64,000 nucleotides of DNA. Source: Perlabentimonas gracilis. GTDB taxonomy: Bacteria > Bacteroidota > Bacteroidia > Bacteroidales > Tenuifilaceae. The translations under genes were made by a program, and so were the position numbers. Within the stretch, counting starts at the first letter, position 1; every line of letters begins with the position of its first letter. Under the pieces are notes generated by a model. It was not told where the DNA came from, made no database searches, and saw only the letters and a program-made list of their open reading frames with translations. Positions 8,096 through 16,964 of the stretch are shown in pieces. Location: positions 21,217 to 85,216 of the forward strand of contig NZ_JAANIG010000018.1 of the NCBI RefSeq assembly GCF_011174675.1, in the 5' to 3' direction.

Positions 8096-8644
8096 TCAAG
8101 TTAGCTTTTTCTGGTAGCAGCTCGAGTAAAGCGTGGCGACGGTATTGTGCCTGGTAACCCTATCCTTTACTATAAATGTTGTAACGGGTGCTTGGGAATA
8201 CTTGGTAAAAAGTATATCATGGCCAATGCATAGCCCAACAATTATGTTCAAATCGGTTTTTAAATCGTTAAGCACCATGGCTTGTCCTATTGGGTTACAA
8301 ATGGCTTCATACCTATCGCACATAATTTGAGGTAGGTCTAAATCTTTTTTGTTGACACCTGAAAATTTGCAGCAGATGGTATGCACGGTAAATTTTTTAT
8401 CAGGCACATCCTTTAGCAGCTTGGCCTCGTTGTTTAGTCCAACGCAGTGGGCGATGCCAATTTGCTTATAACCCATTTGCTCGGCAAAGCCCATAATTTC
8501 CTCAAGCCGTGTCCATTCCGTGTAGTGCTCGCCCTCAATACGGGTCGATACCTCAAGAATTTTTCTGTTATCTGGATTTTTATACTCTTCCAATGTACGT
8601 GGTGCGAACCCCTTTAGGTTTTGGCCGCTTAAAAAACTTTTCAA
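8096..8644 (-). CDS. DUF1847 family protein lacking the N-terminal Cys cluster
   Basis: This 182-residue protein has the DUF1847 core: RKILEVSTRIEGEHY, GIAHCVGLNNEAKLL, CNPIGQAMVLN and LNIIVGLCIGHDILFTK. The family is of unknown function and usually begins with a Cys-rich, metal-binding segment of roughly 30 residues. That segment is missing here. The frame has a stop two codons before a TTG, which is the only possible start. I see no Cys-rich peptide in the minus-strand reading of the upstream 150 bases. The gene may therefore be 5'-truncated next to the restriction-modification operon, or a short variant. Internal cysteines (HCVGL, TICCK, CNP, GLCIGHD) remain. Confidence 0.8.
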   Translation of the reverse strand: MKSFLSGQNLKGFAPRTLEEYKNPDNRKILEVSTRIEGEHYTEWTRLEEIMGFAEQMGYKQIGIAHCVGLNNEAKLLKDVPDKKFTVHTICCKFSGVNKKDLDLPQIMCDRYEAICNPIGQAMVLNDLKTDLNIIVGLCIGHDILFTKYSQAPVTTFIVKDRVTRHNTVATLYSSCYQKKLT

Positions 8645-8856
8645 AGTTTAGAGGGAGTATCAATCTTCAAGTTAACCCTATCCGTCAAAAGTTTTATATA
8701 CCGCATTGTATGTGGTTGTTTATCTAATTTAGGTTACTCGCCAATTACTTAAGCCTTTAATTAACAGTATGTCTAGCCGCACAAATCTCCTTATGAAGCA
8801 CAAATTTGATTTTTTATCCCCATCGACACCAATGTTCTGGGAGGGAAAAAAGGCGG
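8645..8856. other. Junction between DUF1847 and the type III RM operon
   Basis: This stretch holds no convincing gene or terminator. Small open frames here show no recognisable pattern. It marks the boundary between an apparently truncated DUF1847 gene and the AT-rich res gene, and may be the downstream edge of an inserted defence cassette. Confidence 0.4.
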
Positions 8857-11800
8857 CTATTGGGTTGATTCACTTAAAAATTTCGTTAATATTTTCCTCA
8901 CTAAAAATTTACAATCGGTTGCTTTATCTCTTGAAAGTAGCATTGTGTGTGCAGATTTATTTCTGTACTTTCTCAATAACTCTGTCAAGTCTGCTATAAA
9001 ATCATCTGCATATAATTCCGGTGAATAATTCTCATTTATGAACTCGTAAAAGTCTTTAGTAATCTCGCTTCTATCGAGCAAAAAATCATCATTAAGATTC
9101 GAGAGAATATGACACATATTACCTAAGGTATAGGTGGTGCGATTATTAACTACCATATTGGCAAATAGTGAGGTCCTTTTACTCTGTAAATCGTATTCGT
9201 AAGTAATATTTGTATGTGGATTCTCTGCACGAATAAAATTAGTAAATGGTATAAATAATTTTAAAAGCATTTCGCTTTCTACTGCCCTTGACATTTGAAG
9301 AATGTAGGGGCTAAAGTCTTCCGAAGATTGGAAAACAAGAGTATCGTTTAAGTATTCGGCAGAAATTAAAAAGCTGAAACTTTGCTTTTCAAGTTTTTTG
9401 GCATCTTTCAACATGCTCCGAATACGGGCATCAAAAGTTTTGGTATCGGTTGGAGTTACCCCGTCAAGGAATGTATAAATCTTTTCTTGCAATTCTTCAT
9501 TGTCGACAAAATCTTCACCCGATTCTTTGGATACTTCTTTTATGGTTCTAATTATATTTTCAATATTAGAAGTAAGCAATTCTTTCATCACCACTTTTAC
9601 CATTTTTTCCAATGAGCCAGCAGACTTTATTTTATCTTTTGGTAAGCTATAGAATGTAGCAAGTTGCTCCCCCTGAGTTTTAATTTCTTCCGGTTTAGCA
9701 TCTTCCTTTTGGGGTAAGAAGGCGACGGTAGGGAATTCTTTGTATGAATTTAAAACATCATGAACCTCTGAAGAATTAAAAACAACTGCCCAATGCCATT
9801 TGCCAAAACGTTTTGTTTCATTTACAGCTTTTACCCAAAGGTTTAAGAATTCCCGTTTAACGCGGTTCTCATCACTATCCTGTCCTTTTACTTCAAGAAT
9901 TAGCTTATCTCCATTTGTCAATTCAATTATATAATCAGGGATGTAATTCTTTAGAACTCCACGATAATTGTATTTTACAAAGAATCCTAAATGGTCGTTT
10001 TTTACAAAAGCACGCACCATTTCATGCTTGTTGATGATGCTTGCATTGTTGGCTTCCCATGTACTGTCAAAAACGGTGTAGTTCACGTGCGATTTTTCGT
10101 GCCATTCATTGGGTTTAGAGCTATACCATGTTGGCATATCGGAGGTTGACCGAATAGGTCGCTCGGCATCAAAAACAGGTGAAAGCACTTCGGCGTTCTG
10201 GTCTTTGATAGCCATACCAAAATGCTGAATGATTCTTGAAACATTAAGGGTTAGCAGAATATTTCTTCGTACTTTGTCACGATTGAAAAGGTTACTTTTG
10301 ATTATTATGCGGTTGGATTCTAAAAATTCCTCGGTAAGTTTTAACAGTTGTGCTAAAAAGTCGTATTGATTTCCTTTCCAATTGTATTTTTGAGTACCGA
10401 AAATACTAGTAGCCACTTTAAAAATGACAGATTGTAAGCGATACCTTTCGGTGAATTCTTTAATATCAATCTCACTCATTTTTGAAGGGATGATAGCTTC
10501 TTTTAGTTGATAGCCAAACTCCACTTCTGTAATGGTATCTTCTGGGTTTATCTCAATGGGTTTTACTTCGTTGTAATCAATTTGCAGCGATGATTTGTAA
10601 ATGGTATCAATCCGTAATATATTCGGAAACGACAATTTAAAATTACTCTTTTCCTTAGTTGGTTCAATCTGCATTTTTGGTTTTGGAGGACGAGGTGTAG
10701 ATGCTCCACCTTCATGAGGGATAAAGGAGAAAGGAACACCAAATATGTTTACATATTCCGGCTCCAACATTAGATTCTCGTCAAATTCATAGCTTACACG
10801 GCGTAAACCACGGCCAACAACCTGTTCGCAGAGTAACTGACTAGAAAATGCCCGTAATCCCATTATCTGGGTAACATTTTTAGCATCCCAACCTTCGGTT
10901 AACATGCCTACACTAATTACATTTTCTATTTTTTCTCCGGGTTTTCCGGGTTTTCCAACTGTATCGACTTTTTCGCGGAGTTGTTGAGCCTGTTCCAGCT
11001 TTGAACCGGAAAGGGTATCATCTTCATTTTCTATTTTACCTATAATCTGGCTGTCGATTTGCAAGGTTCTTTCTGTGTTGCATATCTCTTTTACGTTGCA
11101 GCTACCAGAATCGAAATAGTGTTTAATACGGTCAGCAGTTACGGTTGTATTGGCAATGGTAATCATTACCGGGGGAATATTGATGTTTTTTACCTTTTCC
11201 CATTCCTTTTTTGTTTTTAGCCAATCGCTGGCCAATAAGTCATATGCATTAGTAACTAATTCTGGCAAAACGGTTTCTTTTGGAACCTGTTTTTGATTCA
11301 GGTCAACCTTTACATCCTCATCCATATAGATGTGATACAAACGGGATTTATAGTCGGAAGTATATTTCCCATCATCACGAAAAACAACACGTGGTGTTTT
11401 TACCAAACCCGATTCGATAGCATCATTTAACCCAAAATCACTGATTATCCATTCGTACAATCCACCTTCGGTAGTTTTTTTACCCGTTGGGGCATAAGGC
11501 GTAGCAGAAAAATCATGGCAACGTAAGATATTTACCTGTTTGCTTAGTTTATCTAATCCCCCAATCCAAACCGTATTGTCAATATCTTCTTTTTTAACCT
11601 GCTTAACCTTACTTTCACCTGCTGTACGCCATGCATGGTGGGCTTCGTCGTTAATTACAAGAATATTGCGTACATTGGCCATATTGCCTAATACAGCTTT
11701 TGCATATGCCGAATCGCTAATCTCCATTTGCTTGCGTTTGTCCACGCTACGAAGCTGACCTTTTTCTACTTTAGCGTCCAATTTATCCTGCGAATCCCAG

Positions 11801-12486
11801 GCCAGCATGTGCCAGTTTATAATTTTAACCTGTCCAAGCCTGAGCTTGTCCATTAAGGTTGTTGGCACAATATTAAACTCATTGTAATAGTTGTTCTCAT
11901 CGGCAGGTTGTAAAACCGCAAGTCTGCTCTTTACTGTCAGGCCAGGAGCAACCACCAAAATATTTTTCGAAAACCGGGAATCTTGCTTATAAGATACCTT
12001 GTTAAGAATATTGTATGCAATAAGCATGGCCATTACGGTTGTTTTTCCTGAACCAGTTGCCATTTTATTACACCAGCGGATAAATTCCCCACCATCGGAT
12101 GGAATTGTAATACCAGTTTTATAGTGTTCGGGGGCTTCAATTAGGAACATAATTACCTGAATGGCCTCCAATTGGCAAAAGAAGAAAGGGTTTGTTCGGA
12201 GGTTTTTGTCTTCCCAATGCTCCAGCAGCTCGCGGCTAACACCGGTAAGGCCGGGACGGTTATCCGCCTGCCATTCTTTAATTCTTTTCCGAATATGGTT
12301 TACTAAAGGAATCTCAATAAATTCGCCTACAACTACACCTTTTTTTGAACTAGGACTTGCTATAGTATATCCTGCGGGGCGACGGCCTTCTTGCTGAAAA
12401 AACTCCTGTGTTTGGGCATCTCTGTCCCAATAAGCGTGAGGCTCATTATAGGGCGAACAGAGGATTAGTTTGTCAATTTGTTTCAT
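8857..12486 (-). CDS. res: Type III restriction endonuclease subunit with C-terminal HEPN-like domain
   Basis: This 1209-residue protein is the restriction subunit of a type III RM system and cuts unmethylated foreign DNA with the Mod subunit. The superfamily 2 helicase part has Walker A MATGSGKTT near residues 143-150, DEAH near 280, SAT near 327 and the motif VVGRGLRR. A PD-(D/E)xK nuclease follows: PDYIIELTNGDKLILEVKG near residues 849-867. Type III Res proteins usually end within about 100-150 residues of this point. Here about 200 extra residues (roughly 1005-1209) form a helical domain beginning near SRAVESEMLLKLF and containing YRNKSAH at 1174-1180. RNxxxH is the catalytic signature of HEPN ribonucleases. 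The gene is the last of mod-dinD-res, five bases after dinD. Confidence 0.93.
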   Translation of the reverse strand: MKQIDKLILCSPYNEPHAYWDRDAQTQEFFQQEGRRPAGYTIASPSSKKGVVVGEFIEIPLVNHIRKRIKEWQADNRPGLTGVSRELLEHWEDKNLRTNPFFFCQLEAIQVIMFLIEAPEHYKTGITIPSDGGEFIRWCNKMATGSGKTTVMAMLIAYNILNKVSYKQDSRFSKNILVVAPGLTVKSRLAVLQPADENNYYNEFNIVPTTLMDKLRLGQVKIINWHMLAWDSQDKLDAKVEKGQLRSVDKRKQMEISDSAYAKAVLGNMANVRNILVINDEAHHAWRTAGESKVKQVKKEDIDNTVWIGGLDKLSKQVNILRCHDFSATPYAPTGKKTTEGGLYEWIISDFGLNDAIESGLVKTPRVVFRDDGKYTSDYKSRLYHIYMDEDVKVDLNQKQVPKETVLPELVTNAYDLLASDWLKTKKEWEKVKNINIPPVMITIANTTVTADRIKHYFDSGSCNVKEICNTERTLQIDSQIIGKIENEDDTLSGSKLEQAQQLREKVDTVGKPGKPGEKIENVISVGMLTEGWDAKNVTQIMGLRAFSSQLLCEQVVGRGLRRVSYEFDENLMLEPEYVNIFGVPFSFIPHEGGASTPRPPKPKMQIEPTKEKSNFKLSFPNILRIDTIYKSSLQIDYNEVKPIEINPEDTITEVEFGYQLKEAIIPSKMSEIDIKEFTERYRLQSVIFKVATSIFGTQKYNWKGNQYDFLAQLLKLTEEFLESNRIIIKSNLFNRDKVRRNILLTLNVSRIIQHFGMAIKDQNAEVLSPVFDAERPIRSTSDMPTWYSSKPNEWHEKSHVNYTVFDSTWEANNASIINKHEMVRAFVKNDHLGFFVKYNYRGVLKNYIPDYIIELTNGDKLILEVKGQDSDENRVKREFLNLWVKAVNETKRFGKWHWAVVFNSSEVHDVLNSYKEFPTVAFLPQKEDAKPEEIKTQGEQLATFYSLPKDKIKSAGSLEKMVKVVMKELLTSNIENIIRTIKEVSKESGEDFVDNEELQEKIYTFLDGVTPTDTKTFDARIRSMLKDAKKLEKQSFSFLISAEYLNDTLVFQSSEDFSPYILQMSRAVESEMLLKLFIPFTNFIRAENPHTNITYEYDLQSKRTSLFANMVVNNRTTYTLGNMCHILSNLNDDFLLDRSEITKDFYEFINENYSPELYADDFIADLTELLRKYRNKSAHTMLLSRDKATDCKFLVRKILTKFLSESTQ

Positions 12487-12491
12487 GCGCC

Positions 12492-13343
12492 TTACTTTTT
12501 CTTCTTCTGTTCTTTTTGGGCTTCTTTCAATACTTTCTTTTCATCACTGGCCAGCCTTCGTTCTATTTTCTTTATATCTTCTGCCGGTGGAAGTTCTTCA
12601 GGCTTTACACCCCGTTCGAGTAGCATTTTTCGTACAGCCATGTTGTTATCAATATGCTCTTTTGATATTTGCCGGTCGCCCTTTAAATCTTTTTCAACCA
12701 CATTATGGCTGGTTAATTCGGTAGCAAAGTCTTTGGCTTTGATGGTAAGGGTAGGCAGAAAATCGGCCAATGGCCTGCCGGTGGGCACCATTAGCCGGTT
12801 TTTCATAAACAAGGTTGTCTTTCCGCCAAATAAAGCCTGGTCGCCTTTGGAACGAATAATGGCAAAACTCTTCTCGTTTACGCCCCGTTCATAAATAATC
12901 CCCGATAATTTTTTTTCAGTTTTCGATAGCTTGTTACGGGCAGAAACCCTAGCTACATCCAGTAAGCGTTGCTCAATTAATTCCTGTTTGCGGGTTTGTA
13001 CGGCAAAATAGGTTTGGGCAAAAGCTACTTCGGGTTTTGAGGGGTCGCCATTTTGAGCTATCAGATAGCATGCATATCTTGTGAGCGCAATGTCTTTTAT
13101 CTCTCTTTCCGCACCCTTAGCGAGTTTTATCATTTTGTTGACATCAACAAAATGATTGGAAATTGTTTCTCCGGCATTATCACAAGATTGGGCTGCTTTT
13201 TCAATCACTTTCTGAAAATTTCGCCATTCGGTGTAATTGAATATTTCTTGCAGATCCCTTGCGCTCCAACACTCCAAACCCTCGTGAACATAACAGGCAT
13301 CTTCAAATTTTTGAAACAGTTCTTGAATAAATTCCTTTTTCAT
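12492..13343 (-). CDS. dinD: DinD-like DNA-damage-inducible protein
   Basis: This 283-residue protein matches the DinD family: CWSARDLQEIFNYTEWRNF near the N-terminus, then NHFVDVNKMI, DIALTRYACYLIAQNGDP and AFAQTYFAVQTRKQE. The N-terminal part resembles a Bro-N/phage antirepressor DNA-binding domain. E. coli DinD is LexA-controlled and removes RecA from DNA. The C-terminus is a highly charged lysine-rich tail. The gene sits between mod and res, with 7- and 5-base gaps, so it is translated as part of the RM operon. Its role there is unknown; regulation of restriction or a link to DNA damage can be proposed. No LexA box was recognised upstream. Confidence 0.9.
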   Translation of the reverse strand: MKKEFIQELFQKFEDACYVHEGLECWSARDLQEIFNYTEWRNFQKVIEKAAQSCDNAGETISNHFVDVNKMIKLAKGAEREIKDIALTRYACYLIAQNGDPSKPEVAFAQTYFAVQTRKQELIEQRLLDVARVSARNKLSKTEKKLSGIIYERGVNEKSFAIIRSKGDQALFGGKTTLFMKNRLMVPTGRPLADFLPTLTIKAKDFATELTSHNVVEKDLKGDRQISKEHIDNNMAVRKMLLERGVKPEELPPAEDIKKIERRLASDEKKVLKEAQKEQKKKK

Positions 13344-13350
13344 GATTGGA

Positions 13351-15873
13351 TTATCGAGTGATAATTTTTAAACTCTCAATGCCCCTGTCATCGATTATTT
13401 TTATGGCTATTTGTTTGCCCGGTGCAAAGGGCAATGACTCTGTTCCCCGGAATGCTTCAATTTTTTCTTCATCAATTTCGGCTTTCAAGTTTTTGGCCAG
13501 TTTTGCCCAACCATCGGTAGCCCCGGCCATAGGGAAAAATACCTGTTTTGGGAAAAGGCTGCGGCCATCGTAATCGGTATCGAGTAACCACATGGCAATG
13601 TTTTTCTTGCCACCACTTTCAATGCTTCCGTTTTTGGGATTGAAATAGTCGAAGCCCATTACTTCAATTCTCACCATTCCTTTATCTTCGCCATCGGTAA
13701 TTTCATGCAAACGGACATCGGGCTGGCCAATAAGCCAAAAACTTTGGTTGGTATTACGGTTCTTTTTTAGGTCTTCGGTTTGCAAGTCCATGTTCATTTG
13801 GGCTTTGAGCAGCTTGAAACCAATACTTGCTTCCGGTATTTCATCAATATCTTTGGCGGCTTCTTCATCGAACTGGAATGCACAAAACAGTAAAATATCG
13901 GGCTTCATATAGCGTGCTTCATCAATGGCCAGCTCAACAGTGCGTTGCTCCAACGGGGCATGTTCGGGGCCAAAAACCACTAAAACCTGTTCGGGTTTGC
14001 CTCCACCTTCGGCTGCGCTCAGGGCAGGCTTAGTTTCACCCTGAGCCTGAATATATTTTGTGCCCGATATGGCTTCCATGCGGCTAAACTCAATCATGGC
14101 ACCCCCTTTGGCGCGCACACCTGTGCGTGCTAATTCATCGCGCCATTGGTCTTGCCGTAAGGTTTCTCCTGTACGGGTAACCGATTTGTCGGCTTCCATT
14201 TCGCTCTCCAATGCTCCTTCCAAATCTTTTACGAAGGGTGCTGGGATGCTTTCTACGGTGAAAGGGCCGGTTATACGGGTTTTCTTCGAGTCTATTTTAG
14301 GTTGGTCGTAAAGAACCTCTTCACCGGGTGGTTCGTTGTTAGCTATACTTTTTAACGTAATATGAGGAACAGTTTTGTAATTAAAACCACCTGATATTCC
14401 TTCGTCCAACCTTGCAAGTTGATAATAATCAAAATTAGATGTCATTAATCTTTGCTTTGCTAATGTTAAGGCTATTCTTGAGGTATCACAGGTTATCCAT
14501 CGTCTGCCCCATTGTTCAGCAGCAAATGCAGATGTACCACTACCACAAGTAATATCAAACACAATATCTCCTGGATTTGTCGTCATTAAGATACAGTTTT
14601 GAATAACCTTATATGAAGTTTCAACGACATAGTTCTTTTGAGTACCTAACATCATTGACTCCCATCTATCTGTGATAGGAATTACTGGAAAGTCATCAAC
14701 AAACCTTCTATATCGAAGCACAGAGCCCATAATCTCTATTCTATTCGCCTCTGCGAGTTTTTTCATGCCTTCTAAGGTGGTTTTCCAATGTGTATCAGAG
14801 CGTGGTTTATAAATCTTTCCTTCGAATTCAAAAGCCTGTTCTTTTGATGATGCCCCATCAGAATACAAGGCTGCTAATTGGTATCTCTTACCTGATTCAT
14901 CTATAATACCTGTTTCTACTTCTTTCTTTGATAATCTCCGTGTTGTCCCATCTTCTTTTAGAAGCATGTCATATCTATCAAGAGATGTATCTCCAATTTC
15001 GCGAAAACGATAAAGTTGATTATATTTTACCTTTCCCTTATCCTTTGAATACCATAATAAATAATCTACAGTTGAAGCTAAAACCTTTGTTTCCTGTCCA
15101 CTTGTTTTTTGAAAACTTATTATTCTAACGAAGTTTTGAACTCCAAATACCTCATCCAAAATCTCTTTTACATGATGCATATTTTCATCAGAGATTTGAA
15201 CAAACACACTTCCGCTTTCATGCAACAGCTCTCTTGCGAGAAGTAATCTATCCCTCAAGTAAGTTAAATATGAATGAATTCCTAATTCCCAAGTATCACG
15301 AAATGCTTTAATCATTTCAGGTTCATGTGTCAAATCATCATCACTACCATCCTTAACATCCTTTTTATCGATAAATGGTTGAAAATTACTACCATATTTA
15401 ATACCATAAGGAGGGTCAAAATAGAGCATCTGCACCTTGCCGGCCATTCCTTCCTTTTCAAGAAGGGAATTCATTACCAAAAGGCTGTCGCCGGCAATAA
15501 GGCGGTTTGTCCAGCCTTCCTTGTGTTTGTAAAATTCTATGGCTTCGCGCAAGGGTTTGTCGTGTTGCTCAAACAAGGACATTTGCTGGTGTTTTGCACC
15601 TTCCTTCTTTACCGTATCTATTATTGATTTTGGATCGATACGCTCATGAACATGCAGCGAAACGGTAGGAACTTCAAACGAGGTATGTTCGGCTTTGCCT
15701 GCCCATTGCAGCTGTGGGTCGAGGTGTGGGTCGTACTCGTATTTTTTCTTTTTTTGTCCGGTTTCTTTGTCGGTGTTTTTATTTACCAGCCCAACAGGTG
15801 GGTTGTTTAACCTTTCTTTGTCGGAGTGCTTGTATTGCTCTATGCTTATCGCCTGTTTTGCTTTTTTTGCCAT
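13351..15873 (-). CDS. mod: Type III DNA methyltransferase (Mod)
   Basis: This 840-residue adenine N6-methyltransferase recognises the target site for both methylation and restriction. The catalytic motif is DPPYGIKYG near residues 153-161. The S-adenosylmethionine motif is DITCGSGTSAFAAEQWG near 437-453. DPPY before the FxGxG-like motif is the beta-class order of type III Mods. The region between them (about 160-430) should hold the target-recognition domain. The protein is longer than the usual 600-700 residues because of N- and C-terminal extensions. A palindromic repeat is inserted in frame near residue 615. mod is the first gene of the operon. Its ATG lies 15 bases from a MITE-like element that could carry its promoter. 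Confidence 0.94.
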   Translation of the reverse strand: MAKKAKQAISIEQYKHSDKERLNNPPVGLVNKNTDKETGQKKKKYEYDPHLDPQLQWAGKAEHTSFEVPTVSLHVHERIDPKSIIDTVKKEGAKHQQMSLFEQHDKPLREAIEFYKHKEGWTNRLIAGDSLLVMNSLLEKEGMAGKVQMLYFDPPYGIKYGSNFQPFIDKKDVKDGSDDDLTHEPEMIKAFRDTWELGIHSYLTYLRDRLLLARELLHESGSVFVQISDENMHHVKEILDEVFGVQNFVRIISFQKTSGQETKVLASTVDYLLWYSKDKGKVKYNQLYRFREIGDTSLDRYDMLLKEDGTTRRLSKKEVETGIIDESGKRYQLAALYSDGASSKEQAFEFEGKIYKPRSDTHWKTTLEGMKKLAEANRIEIMGSVLRYRRFVDDFPVIPITDRWESMMLGTQKNYVVETSYKVIQNCILMTTNPGDIVFDITCGSGTSAFAAEQWGRRWITCDTSRIALTLAKQRLMTSNFDYYQLARLDEGISGGFNYKTVPHITLKSIANNEPPGEEVLYDQPKIDSKKTRITGPFTVESIPAPFVKDLEGALESEMEADKSVTRTGETLRQDQWRDELARTGVRAKGGAMIEFSRMEAISGTKYIQAQGETKPALSAAEGGGKPEQVLVVFGPEHAPLEQRTVELAIDEARYMKPDILLFCAFQFDEEAAKDIDEIPEASIGFKLLKAQMNMDLQTEDLKKNRNTNQSFWLIGQPDVRLHEITDGEDKGMVRIEVMGFDYFNPKNGSIESGGKKNIAMWLLDTDYDGRSLFPKQVFFPMAGATDGWAKLAKNLKAEIDEEKIEAFRGTESLPFAPGKQIAIKIIDDRGIESLKIITR
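14003..14050. repeat. Palindromic repeat inserted in the mod reading frame
   Basis: A stretch with the inverted words CTTCGGCTGCGCTCAGGG and CCCTGAGC is translated in mod as KPALSAAEGGGKPE, a low-complexity linker unlike its surroundings. Short GC-rich palindromes of this kind are common between genes in this phylum. Here the length keeps the frame open. Confidence 0.5.
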
Positions 15874-15888
15874 ATTTTTTTATAATAA

Positions 15889-16075
15889 ATGAGTTCAGTA
15901 TAAAAAGCCCCCAAGCTGCTGATTTTTATCTTTTTTACCCCTAACCCTAAAGCCTGCCTGAATGCTGCGCAAGCGGCAGGCAGGGTAAAGCCTAAAAATA
16001 AGCAACTTGCAAAAGCCCCCCCCTGCCTGCAGCAGGCAGGTTTAGGGGTAAAAGGGCTTTTTAGACTGGGCTCAT
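15889..16075. mobile_element. MITE-like foldback element upstream of mod
   Basis: The ends at 15889-15910 and 16054-16075 are inverted copies matching at 19 of 22 positions. Inside them TTTTACCCCTAA (15933-15944) pairs with TTAGGGGTAAAA (16042-16053), and CCTGCCTG hairpins fill the middle. The whole 187-base unit can fold into one long stem. It encodes nothing. It lies 15 bases from the mod start codon, so it may supply the promoter or be a relic of insertion. The 274 bases that follow, up to the next gene, show no feature I can name. Confidence 0.65.
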
Positions 16076-16349
16076 AAATTCAAGTCTAAAATCAATAAAA
16101 ATACACATTAGTATTTAAAATTGTAGCTGTTGACCAGCAAAAAACAATTTTTTTCAATCTTTGGCTTACAGGGCAAGGTTGCCGGGGTTTGTCAATCTGT
16201 TGTTTTGTAGGTTAAAACCACTAATGTCTTTGAACGGCAAACAGAAATGAAATAAGTTTGCTCGCATTGCACCAACCTATCTACGGAGCACCTACAAATC
16301 CGTTTATATTGCTTATTCTGTTTGTTAATGTTATTGCACTTCCCGCCAG

Positions 16350-16964
16350 CTAAAAATTATACTTAAGGTAGAATTGCAGCGCGTTGTTGAACTGCCCTCT
16401 GTTTAGCCTATAGGAAATGTTCCCCTTGTGCGGTCGTACGGGAAAAGTGGAGTACGAGTAAGAGGTACAGAAGCTGAAGTTTTTATTAATAATATACACT
16501 ACCCCAGCTGATGCAGCCACCTCAACCTTGCGGAATTGGGCAATATCCTCCTCGGGGTAGGTACCATCCATATTGCTCTCAGTGGCTTTCCATAAGTAGC
16601 CTACGGATATACCCGCAAAAGGAACTATATTTTCGCGAAAGTGATACTCAATAAGGTATGGCATATGGATGTAGTTTAGCCGCATGCTGTAAAAGCCTAT
16701 AACACCACCAATATCATCTTTAAACTGTTGATAACTGCCTTTTTGCAAAAATTTCAGCTCTGTGCGAATGGCCCACTCTGTCGATATAGTCCTACCAACC
16801 CAAACACCTGCCGCTAGGCCAGCGCGTTTGTATCCTCCATGCCCATCGCCATCGACCTGCGTTGCGGATATCCCCGCCAGCAAACCACCATTAAAGTTCT
16901 GAGACAAAGCGGCTGAGGTAACGGTAAATAGCGCAAAAGCTAAGATAATTCTTCGAGAATTCAT
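16350..16964 (-). CDS. Small outer-membrane beta-barrel protein
   Basis: This 204-residue protein has a signal peptide, MNSRRIILAFALFTVTSAAL, cleaved near SQ. Alternating amphipathic strands follow, such as FNGGLLAGISATQVDG, IRTELKFLQKGSY and GISVGYLWKATES. It ends in LQFYLKYNF, an aromatic C-terminus typical of barrel proteins inserted by the BAM complex. It resembles the OMP_b-brl_2 (PorT-like) group common in Bacteroidota. Its function is not recognised. Its start overlaps the end of the sirtuin gene (ATGA), which suggests co-translation, although a functional link is not evident. Confidence 0.8.
   Translation of the reverse strand: MNSRRIILAFALFTVTSAALSQNFNGGLLAGISATQVDGDGHGGYKRAGLAAGVWVGRTISTEWAIRTELKFLQKGSYQQFKDDIGGVIGFYSMRLNYIHMPYLIEYHFRENIVPFAGISVGYLWKATESNMDGTYPEEDIAQFRKVEVAASAGVVYIINKNFSFCTSYSYSTFPVRPHKGNISYRLNRGQFNNALQFYLKYNF

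Noticed and set aside
8769..8999. A 76-codon plus-strand frame at the res end
   Set aside because: Most of it overlaps the well-supported C-terminal coding part of res on the other strand, and no domain is recognised.
16076..16349. Possible CRISPR-like or RNA-gene sequence between the foldback element and the beta-barrel gene
   Set aside because: No repeated unit, tRNA arm or stable stem with a terminator was found.
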